Source of the DNA: Streptomyces sp. MUM 178J | GTDB taxonomy: Bacteria > Actinomycetota > Actinomycetes > Streptomycetales > Streptomycetaceae | Assembly: GCF_022414575.1 (NCBI RefSeq) | Contig: NZ_JADWYQ010000003.1 | Location: 1-64,000, forward strand | Length of the DNA stretch: 64,000 nucleotides | Direction: 5' to 3' | Part shown: positions 15,800-24,260 of the stretch, one piece after another | Layout of the letters: each line of letters opens with the position of its first letter | Position numbering within the stretch: the stretch's first letter is position 1 | Translations under genes and position numbers: made by a program | The notes under the pieces: generated by a model | The model's input: only the letters and a program-made list of their open reading frames with translations | Told to the model about the DNA's origin: nothing | Database searches by the model: none

Positions 15800-18700
15800 C
15801 TACAGCAGTCCCTTGCGCGTGAGCTGGCTGAAGGCGAACCAGCCGGGCAGCACCGGCAGCCACAGCGTCAGCGTCCGGTACAGCAGGACCGCGGGGGCCG
15901 CCACGTCCTTGGGCAGGCCCACCAGGAGCAGACCGCCCAGCAGCGCGCCCTCGACCGCTCCCACGCCGCCGGGCGTCGGCGCCGCCGAGCCGAGCGCGTT
16001 GCCCGCCAGGAACACCACGGCGACCGCGGCATAGCTCACCGGCTGGGCGCCGTTCCCGAACGCCCGGATCGACGCGTCCAGGCACATCACGAACACACCG
16101 GTCAGCAGCAGCATTCCGCCGATGCCGGTGAGCAGCTTCAACGGTCGCTGGAGCACGTCCAGCATGCGCGGCACCACACCCGCGAACAGCGAGCGCAGCC
16201 GGGTGACCACGAACTTCCGCAGGAACGGGATCGCCGTGACCACCAGCACCAGCACCGCGACCGTCAGCAGCCCGGCGATGACCGTCCTCGACGGCGTCAG
16301 CGACGCCGTCTCCTCCGTGCCGGTCAGATAGCCGAAGGACAGCAGGAGCAGGATGTGCGCGCCCAGCCCGAAGAGCTGGGACGCGCCGACGCTGGCCACG
16401 GCCAGGCCCGGCCGTACCCCGGAGCGCTGCAGGAAGCGGGTGTTGAGCGCCACGCCGCCGACCGCCGCCGGAGCGACGATCTTCACAAAGGACCCGGCGA
16501 CCTGGGCCAGCACGGTCCGCATGAAGCCCACCCGCTCCGGCACAAAGCCCAGCAGGGCCATGGCGGCGGCGAAGTAGCTCAGGGCCGAGAACACGGCCGC
16601 AGCGGCGACCCAGCCCCAGTGCGCCTGCGAGAAGATCGTGCCGAAGTCGATCCCGGCGATCTGCGAGAGCAGGAAGTAGGCGGCGACCGCGCCGGCGATC
16701 AGACTGACCAGCGTCCGCGGCTTGATCCGCTCCAGCCGCACCGGCTCCACCGGCGCCTGGGGTCTGATCAGCAGTACCTCGTGGCGGATCTGGGTGAGCA
16801 GATCCTCCTCGCGAACCTCGTCCAGCGCCTCGTCGATGGCCTTCTTGTCGGCCAGCTTCTCCGCGCGTTCGGTCTTGCGCTGGGCCTTGCGGTCCCCGGC
16901 GGCGGCCCCCGCGCCCGCCGCCGTACGCGCCCTGTGGGAGGCCTCGGCCGCCTTGAGCACCGCTTCGCGCTCCCGCTGCGCCCGTTCGCGGGCCAGCCGG
17001 CGCAGCGTGGCCCGCGTCGAACGGCTCAGCGCGATCGGCTGGAGCAGCGGCAGGCAGCCGGCGACCGCGTCAGGGCCGAGCACCTCGACCGCGCCCGCGA
17101 CGGCGCGCTCCGCGCCCACCCTCAGGCCGAGCGTGGTCAGCAGCTGTGCCACGTCCATGCGCAGCACCACATCGCCGGCCGCGATCTCGCCGCCCCGCAG
17201 GTCCGTGAGGATGACCTTGCCGGAACGATCCACCAGCACGGCGTCGCCGGTCAGCCTGCGGTGCGCGATCCGCCGCGACTGCAGCGCTCTCACCTGCTGC
17301 CAGGCGCCCCGCACCACCTCGTCGGTGATCTCCTCGTCAGTCAGCGCGTCCAGGTACCGACCGCCCAGATGCTCGTACACCAGCATCACGGCGTCCGGGC
17401 CCAGCTCGGAGGTGGCGATCAGTTTGGGGGCGTTGGCGCCGGCCGCGATCGCCGCGTAGGCCAGGAGGGCCTCCTGCTCCAGGGCCTGGCGCAGGGTCTG
17501 GATGGAGCGGCGGGTGGTGATGGAGCGCAGCGTCAGCCGCCGCCACAGGCGGTAGAAGAAGCCGTGTGCCTGCTGCTCGCGGTCCACGACCGTGACATCG
17601 AGCGGGGGGCCGTCCTCCAGGGTGACCAGGTAGCGGCGGCCGCGGTCGCCGCCCTCGCCGTTCGCCTCGGCCTCGACGGGGGGCTCCTCGGCGCGCCGGG
17701 CGCTGACCGGGTGGAAGCCCACATGGCGAAGGCCCGCGAGGAGGTTCTGCCCGGTGGGGCGCACATTGGGCGAGCCGACGGCGTACAGGGTGCCGTAGGC
17801 GACCGTCCAGCCGAGCAGCACGGTCAGGATGATCGAGAAGGGTGTGGTGTAGCCGGCGACCAGCATCGCGAAGGCGTCCATCAGCAGGACCACCCACAGG
17901 GCGACGCGCCAGCGCGGTCTTCGGGCCATGCCGACGGCCGTCATATAGGCGATGACCGGGGCGAGATAGCCGTGTACGGGGTCGGTCAGATCGCCGCCCG
18001 CCTGCTGCTGCGTCAGGGCGTCCTGGAGCGAGTCGGGCGCGGCCTCGGCCACCCACAGGTCGGTGGCGAGGGTGACGCCGTGTGCGAGGACGGCGGCCAG
18101 CACGCCGTCGGCGATCCGCAGTCCGTCACGTTTGACCAGCCGCTCGATGGCGAAGGCGACGGGGACGAGCAGCACGGCGATGCTGGAGGCCAGTCCGGCG
18201 ATCTTGACGAGGAGGGCGGGGGCTCCTTGCGTGCCCTTGTCGATGTCCTGTTCCAGGCCGGTGGTCGTGCCCTGGGCGAAGGCGGCGACGGCGAGGATGA
18301 CGGCGATCGCCAGGATGCCGATCAGCAGCCGCATCAGATCGGACGGCCGGTGCACGCGCGCGGCGAGCAGCGGCTCGTCCCGGGAGACGCTGTCGGCCTG
18401 GATCACCTCGGGTTCGCGAGGCTCCTCCGATCCCTTCCGGTTCTTCGGTCCCTTCGAGCGGGAGGGGCGGTTCGACGGCGGGTCGTCCGGGTCGGGGCGG
18501 TCTGACGGCGGGTCGTCCGGGTCGGGGCGGTCTGACGGCGGGTCGTCCGGGTCGGGGCGGTCTGACGGCGGGTCGTCCGGGTCGGGGCGGTCTGACGGCG
18601 GGTCGTCCGGGTCGGGGCGGTCTGACGGCGGGTCGTCCGGGTCGGGGCGGTCTGACGGCGGGTCGTCCGGGGCGGGGTCGTCCGGCCCGTCCGGGTCGCG

Positions 18701-18982
18701 GACCGGTCCGGGCCGCCCGCCTGCGGGCTCGCCGCCGGCGGCTCCTCCCGTGGCCGTTTCCCCCTCGCCGTCGGCTCCGTCGGCCCCGGCCCCGGCCCGG
18801 GCCTCGCCGTCGGCTCCCCGGGCTTCCTGCACATGTCCGGGCACGCCGCTGGCCGGGCCGTGCGCCGCGCGCCTGGACCCGGGATCGTCCGGATACGGCT
18901 CGGGCTCGGGCGCGCCGGCCGCCATGCGAGGCTGCACGCCCTGCTCCTTCGCCGTCTCTGTCTCTTCTTGGTCTCGTATCAC
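15800..18982 (-). CDS. Large lysyl-PG synthase-type (LPG_synthase_TM) membrane protein with kinase-like domain
   Basis: 1060 residues. An N-terminal disordered acidic/proline region (1-205) includes seven units of the 10-residue repeat DDPPSDRPDP. Hydrophobic helices span about 215-400. A degenerate protein-kinase/RIO-like domain covers about 440-690 (LVYEHLGGRYLDAL, then HRRLTGDAVLVD and LTDLRGG where HxDLxxxN and DFG would be). A C-terminal flippase-like LPG_synthase_TM domain covers about 740-1050 (AAVGGVALNTRFLQRSGV, TPGGVGAVEGALLGGL). The related family flips or synthesises aminoacyl or glycosylated lipids. The kinase-like part lacks canonical catalytic residues, so it is probably a pseudokinase. 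Substrate unknown. Confidence 0.85.
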   Translation of the reverse strand: MIRDQEETETAKEQGVQPRMAAGAPEPEPYPDDPGSRRAAHGPASGVPGHVQEARGADGEARAGAGADGADGEGETATGGAAGGEPAGGRPGPVRDPDGPDDPAPDDPPSDRPDPDDPPSDRPDPDDPPSDRPDPDDPPSDRPDPDDPPSDRPDPDDPPSDRPDPDDPPSNRPSRSKGPKNRKGSEEPREPEVIQADSVSRDEPLLAARVHRPSDLMRLLIGILAIAVILAVAAFAQGTTTGLEQDIDKGTQGAPALLVKIAGLASSIAVLLVPVAFAIERLVKRDGLRIADGVLAAVLAHGVTLATDLWVAEAAPDSLQDALTQQQAGGDLTDPVHGYLAPVIAYMTAVGMARRPRWRVALWVVLLMDAFAMLVAGYTTPFSIILTVLLGWTVAYGTLYAVGSPNVRPTGQNLLAGLRHVGFHPVSARRAEEPPVEAEANGEGGDRGRRYLVTLEDGPPLDVTVVDREQQAHGFFYRLWRRLTLRSITTRRSIQTLRQALEQEALLAYAAIAAGANAPKLIATSELGPDAVMLVYEHLGGRYLDALTDEEITDEVVRGAWQQVRALQSRRIAHRRLTGDAVLVDRSGKVILTDLRGGEIAAGDVVLRMDVAQLLTTLGLRVGAERAVAGAVEVLGPDAVAGCLPLLQPIALSRSTRATLRRLARERAQREREAVLKAAEASHRARTAAGAGAAAGDRKAQRKTERAEKLADKKAIDEALDEVREEDLLTQIRHEVLLIRPQAPVEPVRLERIKPRTLVSLIAGAVAAYFLLSQIAGIDFGTIFSQAHWGWVAAAAVFSALSYFAAAMALLGFVPERVGFMRTVLAQVAGSFVKIVAPAAVGGVALNTRFLQRSGVRPGLAVASVGASQLFGLGAHILLLLSFGYLTGTEETASLTPSRTVIAGLLTVAVLVLVVTAIPFLRKFVVTRLRSLFAGVVPRMLDVLQRPLKLLTGIGGMLLLTGVFVMCLDASIRAFGNGAQPVSYAAVAVVFLAGNALGSAAPTPGGVGAVEGALLGGLLLVGLPKDVAAPAVLLYRTLTLWLPVLPGWFAFSQLTRKGLL
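18481..18660. repeat. Perfect 30-bp minisatellite, six copies, in coding sequence
   Basis: Six identical consecutive 30-bp units (18481-18660), flanked by partial units. They encode the DDPPSDRPDP repeat of the LPG-type protein. Because the unit is divisible by three, several other frames are also open. Lack of any third-position divergence indicates recent amplification or homogenisation. Confidence 0.95.
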
Positions 18983-18991
18983 CGGTCACCT

Positions 18992-19017
18992 CCCCCTACG
19001 CCCCAGAGGCGTGGGGG
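18992..19017. repeat. Streptomyces-type intergenic palindrome
   Basis: CCCCCTACGCC and GGCGTGGGGG pair around a short loop with one bulge, between two divergent genes. This resembles the ubiquitous CCCC...GGGG dispersed palindromes of Streptomyces intergenic DNA and may influence transcript ends. Confidence 0.55.
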
Positions 19018-19125
19018 ACCCCCGGCACGATGGTGGCACGAGCGGACGGCAACGGGGGCATCAGGGTGCATCCCGAAGATCCGCTCATGGGGCCATTGTC
19101 GGTGGCGTGCGGCAGGATGGGCCGG

Positions 19126-19461
19126 ATGGATGCGCTGCCTGAGTACGCGGAGCGGGTGCTGGAGGTCGCGGAACGGATCCCGCCCGGCCGTGTGATGACG
19201 TACGGAGACGTGGCCGAGTGGCTCGACGAAGGCGGTCCACGCCAGGTGGGCCGGGTGATGGCCCTCTACGGGGGCGGGGTGCCGTGGTGGCGTGTGGTCC
19301 GCGCGGACGGGGCGCTGCTGCCCGGTCATGAGCTGCGCGCGCTCCGGCACTACCGCGCGGAGGGGACCCCGCTGAGGGAGGCGACGGCCGCAGCGGAGGG
19401 GCATACGCCTCGGATCGATATGAAACGGGCCCGGTGGGACGGCGGCGGAACTCACATATGA
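19126..19461 (+). CDS. Alkyltransferase-like protein (ATL), MGMT_C family without the acceptor Cys
   Basis: About 111 residues: MDALPEYAERVLEVAERIP, then PGRVMTYGDVAEWL (helix-turn-helix with Arg finger position), VGRVMALYGGGVPWWRVVRADG and a short tail. In active O6-alkylguanine transferases the motif is PCHRV; here the Cys is Trp (PWWRV), the hallmark of ATL proteins. These bind O6-alkylguanine without repairing it and hand it to nucleotide-excision repair. ATG 19126 and ATG 19117 are both possible starts. It lies 197 bp upstream of adnA on the same strand, fitting a DNA-damage context. Confidence 0.88.
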   Translation: MDALPEYAERVLEVAERIPPGRVMTYGDVAEWLDEGGPRQVGRVMALYGGGVPWWRVVRADGALLPGHELRALRHYRAEGTPLREATAAAEGHTPRIDMKRARWDGGGTHI

Positions 19462-19658
19462 CAGCTTCCGCCACGGGCCGACGGTGCGGGCGCACGCCGT
19501 TCCGTACGGAGCAGGGAAGCGCGTGCGGGCCCGGGCGCGGGCACGGCCGACTGTGCGTCCGCCGCGGGCTGACGTAGCGTCTCTGAGTCCCTGCGGCTCT
19601 CCCCGCGGCGCGAACCGCACTCTCCGCATCAGCACACCCACCAGGACCGGCGATCCAC

Positions 19659-22600
19659 GTGAGCTCCTCCTCCACCACCGGGCGTACGCCATACGCACCG
19701 CACCAGCGACAGGCGCGGCGGCGGACCCCTGGCGCATACCGGCTGGTGCGCACCCCGCCGGCCCGGCCCGAGCCCCCTCTCCTGGACGCAGCCCAGCGGG
19801 AGGTGGTTGCCCATGGCGAGGGCCCGCTGCTGGTGCTCGCGGGCCCCGGGACCGGGAAGACCACCACCCTGGTCGAGGCGGTCGCCGCCCGGGTGGCGCG
19901 CGGGGTCGACCCGGAGAGGATCCTGGTGCTCACCTTCAGCCGCAAGGCCGCGGCGGAGCTGCGGGACCGGATGGCGGTACGGCTGGGGGGAGTGCAGGGG
20001 CCGCCGGCGACGACCTTCCACTCCTTCTGCTACGCGCTGGTGCGGGCGCATCAGGATGCCGAGTTGTTCGCCGAGCCGCTGCGACTGCTGTCCGGACCCG
20101 AACAGGACGTCGCCGTAAGGGAGCTGCTGGCCGGTCAGCTCGACTTCGAGCGGGCGGGCGCGGCCCGCATACGCTGGCCGGACGAACTGCGCGCTGCTCT
20201 GACGACGCGCGGCTTCGCCGACGAGGTGCGGGCAGTGCTTGCGCGCAGCCGGGAGCTGGGCCTCGGGCCCGGCGCCCTGGCCCGGTTCGCGGACCGCACC
20301 GGCCGCCCCGACTGGGGGGCGGCCGCGGCGTTCCTCGCCGAGTACCTAGACGTGCTGGACCTGCAGGGCGTTCTCGACTACGCCGAGCTGGTGCACCGTG
20401 CGGTCCTGCTGGCCGAGCGGGTGGAGTTCCCGGACGAGGCGTTCGGCTACGACGCGGTCTTCGTGGACGAGTACCAGGACACCGACCCCGCCCAGGTGCG
20501 GCTGCTCCGGGCGCTGGCGGGCCGCGGCCGCACACTCGTCGCCTTCGGCGACCCGGACCAGTCGATCTACGCCTTCCGGGGCGCAGACGTGAACGGCATC
20601 CTCGACTTCCCGGACGCCTTCCGCCGCACCGACGGCCGGCCCGCCCCGGTGGCGGTGCTGACCCGCTCCCGCCGCAGCGGCGCGGACCTCCTGGCCGCCA
20701 CCCGGCTGCTGACCCGCCGTATGCCGCTGCCCCGGCTGCCCGCGGACAAGGCACGGGCACACCGGGAGCTCGCCGCCGTGCGGGAAGGCGGCCGAGTGGA
20801 GGCGTACACCTATCCCACGGCCTCCGCGGAACTCGACAACATCGCGGACATCCTGCGCCGGGCCCACCTGGAAGACGGCGTCCCCTGGAACCAGATGGCC
20901 GTCCTCGTCCGCGCCGGCGGCCGCACCATCCCGACGGCCCGCCGCGCCCTGACCGCCGCGGGCGTCCCCGTCGAAACGGACGGCGCGGACATCCCCCTCC
21001 GCCACGAACCGGCCGTCGCCTCCCTCCTGACGGCCCTCCGCGTATCAGCCACGCTTCCCACGCCCGGAACGGCCCCCGAACAGCCTTCAACGCCTTCACC
21101 GCCTTCCGGTGATCCGGCCGAGCGGTCGGCCTCTGCGGCGGGTCCTGGCGGGTGCTTGCCGGGGGGCGTCGAGCCGTTCGACGCGGCGGTGGGCGCGTGG
21201 AGCGGCAGCTCGGACGGAGCGCCGGTCGACGCCGAGGGCAGCGCGCCGGAGCGGCCCGAGTCCGGTCCCGGCAGCGCCGGGGGTGTACCGTCCGGCGACG
21301 CCGACGGCTTCGCCGGGGAGCCGGCCGGGGCGCGCCGCGAGGCGGGCGCGCCGGAGTCCGGGGCGGAGCCCCGGTTCCGGGAAAGGGCGGGGTGGGGGAA
21401 CGACCCCCTCGACCCCGAGACCGCCCTCACCCTCCTCACCTCGCCCCTCGGCGGCATGGACACCGCCGACCTCCGCCGCCTCGCCCGCGCCCTGCGCGAC
21501 GAGGAGCGGGCCGCGGGCAACAAGCTGCCGCCGCCCTCCGACCGGCTCCTCGCCCGCGCGCTCGCCGAACCCGAGCGGCTCGTCGTGCACGACCCCGCGT
21601 ACGCCCGCGGCGCGCAGATCCTCGGCGCGCTTCTGCACAAGGCGAAGGAGCTCCTCCTCGGCGGCGGCACCGCCGAGGAGGCCCTCTGGCTGCTGTGGAA
21701 CGGCACGTCCTGGCCGCAGCGCCTGCACCGCGCCGCCCTGCGAGGCGGCGCGGCCGGCCGCAACGCCGACCGCGACCTCGACGCCGTCTGCGCCCTCTTC
21801 GACGCCGCCGCCCGCGCCGAGGACCGCACCGGCGGCCGCGGCGTCCTCAACTTCCTCGAAGAGCTCGACGCCCAGGACATCGCCGCCGACACGCTCGCCA
21901 AGCGCGCCGTACGCCCCGACGCCGTACGCCTGATGACCGCCCACCGCTCCAAGGGCCTCGAGTGGCGGCTCGTCGTCGTCGCGGGCGTGCAGGAGGGACT
22001 GTGGCCCGACCTCCGCCGCCGCGGCTCCCTCCTGGAGGCCGACCGCATCGGCCGCGACGGTCTCGCCGAACCCCTCACGCCAAGCGCTCTCCTCGCCGAG
22101 GAGCGCCGTCTCTTCTACGTCGCCGCCACCCGCGCCCGCGACCGGCTCGTCGTCACCGCCGTCAAGGCCCCCGCCGACGACGGAGACACCCCTTCCCGCT
22201 TCCTCGCCGAACTCGGCGTGGAGCCGAAGGACGTCGCCGGCCGCCCGCGCCGCCCTCTCGCCGTCGCCCCGCTCGTCGCCGAACTCCGCGCCGCCACCGT
22301 CGACCCGGAGGCCTCTTCGGCCCTGCGTGAGGCCGCCGCCCGCCGCCTCGCCCGCCTCGCCGCGCTCTCCGACGACGAGGGCCAGCCACTGGTGCCCGCC
22401 GCACACCCGTTCCGCTGGTGGGGGCTGAACGAACCCACCCACAGCGCTGTTCCCCTCCGCGACCGCAGTCACCCGATCGTGTTGTCCCCGAGCTCCCTGG
22501 AGAAGCTCGCCGACGGCGCCTGCGCCCTGCAGTGGTTCCTCGGCCGCGAGGTGAAGGCCGACGCCCCCGCCACCGCCGCCCAGGGCTTCGGCAACGTCGT

Positions 22601-23279
22601 GCACGTCCTCGCCGACGAGGTCGCCTCCGGCCGCACCCCCGCCGACCTCGCCGTCCTGATAGAACGGCTGGACACGGTCTGGGACGCCCTCGCCTTCGAC
22701 GCCCCATGGAAGTCGCGGCAGGAGAAGGAACACGCGCGTGCCGCCCTCGAACGCTTTCTGCGCTGGCACGTCATGGACCGCGGCGGCCGCACACCCGCCG
22801 CGACCGAGCACCCCTTCGACGTGACCCTGGAGGCAGGCCCGTACGAGGTGCGGATCCGCGGCTCCATGGACCGCGTGGAGACCGACGGGCACGGCCATGC
22901 GTACGTGGTCGATTTCAAGACCGGCAAACAGGCTCCGACCAAGGACGAGGTCGCGGCCCACCCGCAGCTCGCCGTCTACCAGCGGGCGGTCCGCGAGGGC
23001 GCGGTGGACGAGGCGTTCGACGGCCGCCGCCCCGAACCGGCGGGCGCGGAACTGGTCCAGCTCCGCCGGCCCGCCCCCAAGAAGGAGGGCGGCGAAGCCC
23101 TCCCGCGCGTGCAGTCCCAGGCGCCCCCCGCCGACGCCTGGGTCGGCGAGCTCCTCGCCGGCGCCGCGGGCCGCGTCCTCGACGAGCGCTTCACCCCCAC
23201 CGCCGGTTCGCAGTGCGAGAACTGCGCCTTCCGCTCCTCCTGCAGCGCCCGCCCCGAGGGCCGCCATGTCGTCGAGTGA
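19659..23279 (+). CDS. adnA: UvrD/REP helicase with C-terminal RecB-type nuclease, AdnA-like
   Basis: 1206 residues from GTG 19659. The SF1A motor motifs are intact: Walker A AGPGTGKT (about 61-68), VDEYQDTDPAQ, GDPDQSIYAFRGAD, TAHRSKGLEW and AATRARDRLVV. The C-terminal PD-(D/E)XK nuclease has VVDFKTGKQ near residue 1085, and a Cys cluster (CENC and CSARP region, plus an upstream Cys in GACALQW) likely holds an iron-sulfur cluster. AdnAB is the actinobacterial double-strand-break resection motor/nuclease. The AdnA label rests on gene order and the Cys cluster. Residues about 467-577 are a low-complexity insertion absent from the usual motor. Confidence 0.88.
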   Translation: MSSSSTTGRTPYAPHQRQARRRTPGAYRLVRTPPARPEPPLLDAAQREVVAHGEGPLLVLAGPGTGKTTTLVEAVAARVARGVDPERILVLTFSRKAAAELRDRMAVRLGGVQGPPATTFHSFCYALVRAHQDAELFAEPLRLLSGPEQDVAVRELLAGQLDFERAGAARIRWPDELRAALTTRGFADEVRAVLARSRELGLGPGALARFADRTGRPDWGAAAAFLAEYLDVLDLQGVLDYAELVHRAVLLAERVEFPDEAFGYDAVFVDEYQDTDPAQVRLLRALAGRGRTLVAFGDPDQSIYAFRGADVNGILDFPDAFRRTDGRPAPVAVLTRSRRSGADLLAATRLLTRRMPLPRLPADKARAHRELAAVREGGRVEAYTYPTASAELDNIADILRRAHLEDGVPWNQMAVLVRAGGRTIPTARRALTAAGVPVETDGADIPLRHEPAVASLLTALRVSATLPTPGTAPEQPSTPSPPSGDPAERSASAAGPGGCLPGGVEPFDAAVGAWSGSSDGAPVDAEGSAPERPESGPGSAGGVPSGDADGFAGEPAGARREAGAPESGAEPRFRERAGWGNDPLDPETALTLLTSPLGGMDTADLRRLARALRDEERAAGNKLPPPSDRLLARALAEPERLVVHDPAYARGAQILGALLHKAKELLLGGGTAEEALWLLWNGTSWPQRLHRAALRGGAAGRNADRDLDAVCALFDAAARAEDRTGGRGVLNFLEELDAQDIAADTLAKRAVRPDAVRLMTAHRSKGLEWRLVVVAGVQEGLWPDLRRRGSLLEADRIGRDGLAEPLTPSALLAEERRLFYVAATRARDRLVVTAVKAPADDGDTPSRFLAELGVEPKDVAGRPRRPLAVAPLVAELRAATVDPEASSALREAAARRLARLAALSDDEGQPLVPAAHPFRWWGLNEPTHSAVPLRDRSHPIVLSPSSLEKLADGACALQWFLGREVKADAPATAAQGFGNVVHVLADEVASGRTPADLAVLIERLDTVWDALAFDAPWKSRQEKEHARAALERFLRWHVMDRGGRTPAATEHPFDVTLEAGPYEVRIRGSMDRVETDGHGHAYVVDFKTGKQAPTKDEVAAHPQLAVYQRAVREGAVDEAFDGRRPEPAGAELVQLRRPAPKKEGGEALPRVQSQAPPADAWVGELLAGAAGRVLDERFTPTAGSQCENCAFRSSCSARPEGRHVVE
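21356..21378. repeat. Dispersed Streptomyces repeat inside adnA
   Basis: GTCCGGGGCGGAGCCCCGG at 21356 is identical over 19 nt to the intergenic palindrome at 47515-47533. Here it is read in frame within the low-complexity insertion of adnA. Confidence 0.8.
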
Positions 23280-23369
23280 CGCGAATCACGATCCGGCAGT
23301 GCATCCATATGGCTGGAACGCGAGTCCGATGGTGCGGCATAAGCAGCACCTAAATGGGGAGCGCGAACG

Positions 23370-24179
23370 GTGAACAACCGGAAGTTTCTGGTCACGGCGA
23401 CGCTGTGTGTGACAGCGGCCATGGGCCTGGCCGCCTGCGGCGGCAACAAGGACGGCGAGGACAAGAAGGCCGACGCCGCAGCGTCCCCGTCGCCGAAGGC
23501 GACGGAGAAGCCGGACCCGCTCGCCGGGCTCACGGCCGACCAGATCGCCGACAAGGCGCTCGACACGACCAAGGCCGTGAACTCCCTGAAGGTGAAGGGC
23601 TCAAAGAACGCGGACGGCGAGCTCACGGAGTTCGATGTGGCCGTCACCCAGAAGGGCGACTGCGCCGGCACCCTGCGCTCCGGCGGCAGCACTGCGGACA
23701 GCGGCAGCAGCGCGGACATACGCGTGGTGGGCAAAGCGGCCTATGTGAAGGGCGACGAGAAGTACTACCAGGAGACGGGCGAGGAGGACGGCGCCTCCGC
23801 CGAGGAGGGCGCCGGCATAGCCGAACTGCTCAAGGGCCGCTGGATCAAGGTCCCCGAGGACGAGGGCGACCCGGACGACCTGGCCGCCATATGCGACGTG
23901 GACATCCACCTGGAGCTTGCGGACCGCTCCAAGACCGGCCTCGCCAAGGGCGAGGACGCCGACGTCGACGGCAAGAAGGCCGCCGTGCTCACCAAGAAGA
24001 GCGGAGCGGAGACGTTCACCTACTACGTATCCAAGGACGGTGAGCCCTACCTGCTCAAGTTCACCTCCGAAGGCGGCAAGGAGCCCGAGTCGGTTCAGTT
24101 CGCCGACTTCAACGCATCCCTCACCGTCGAGGCGCCGCCCGCCGACCAGGTCCTTGACCCGGCCAAGCTGGGCGGCTGA
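23370..24179 (+). CDS. Secreted lipoprotein, possibly LppX/LprAFG-like
   Basis: 269 residues from GTG 23370. Signal peptide with lipobox LAAC (Cys about 23), an acidic Lys/Asp/Ala/Pro linker, then a domain of about 200 residues starting LTADQIADKALDTTKAVNSL and ending ADFNASLTVEAPPADQV. The helix-then-beta pattern (DVAVTQKGDCAGTL, IRVVGKAAYVKGDEKYYQ) resembles LppX/LprG-type lipid-binding lipoproteins, but I cannot confirm this. Extracytoplasmic, membrane-anchored. It is inserted between adnA and adnB on the same strand, unlike the directly adjacent adnAB pair I recall in mycobacteria. Confidence 0.85.
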   Translation: MNNRKFLVTATLCVTAAMGLAACGGNKDGEDKKADAAASPSPKATEKPDPLAGLTADQIADKALDTTKAVNSLKVKGSKNADGELTEFDVAVTQKGDCAGTLRSGGSTADSGSSADIRVVGKAAYVKGDEKYYQETGEEDGASAEEGAGIAELLKGRWIKVPEDEGDPDDLAAICDVDIHLELADRSKTGLAKGEDADVDGKKAAVLTKKSGAETFTYYVSKDGEPYLLKFTSEGGKEPESVQFADFNASLTVEAPPADQVLDPAKLGG

Positions 24180-24201
24180 CGCACCCCCCCCGCCAGGCTG
24201 C

Positions 24202-24244
24202 GGGGCCGCTGACAGCGCCGGCTTCAGGCGCTGTCAGCGGCCCC
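24202..24244 (+). terminator. Perfect 18-bp hairpin between lipoprotein gene and adnB
   Basis: Arms 24202-24219 and 24227-24244 are perfectly complementary over 18 bp with a 7-nt loop. There is no T tract. The right arm ends 16 nt before the adnB GTG, so it could both terminate the lipoprotein message and limit adnB read-through. Confidence 0.8.
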
Positions 24245-24260
24245 TACTAGCCTCTTGCAG

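Noticed and set aside
18481-18660. CRISPR-like array
   Set aside because: The units are contiguous with no spacers and encode a peptide repeat.
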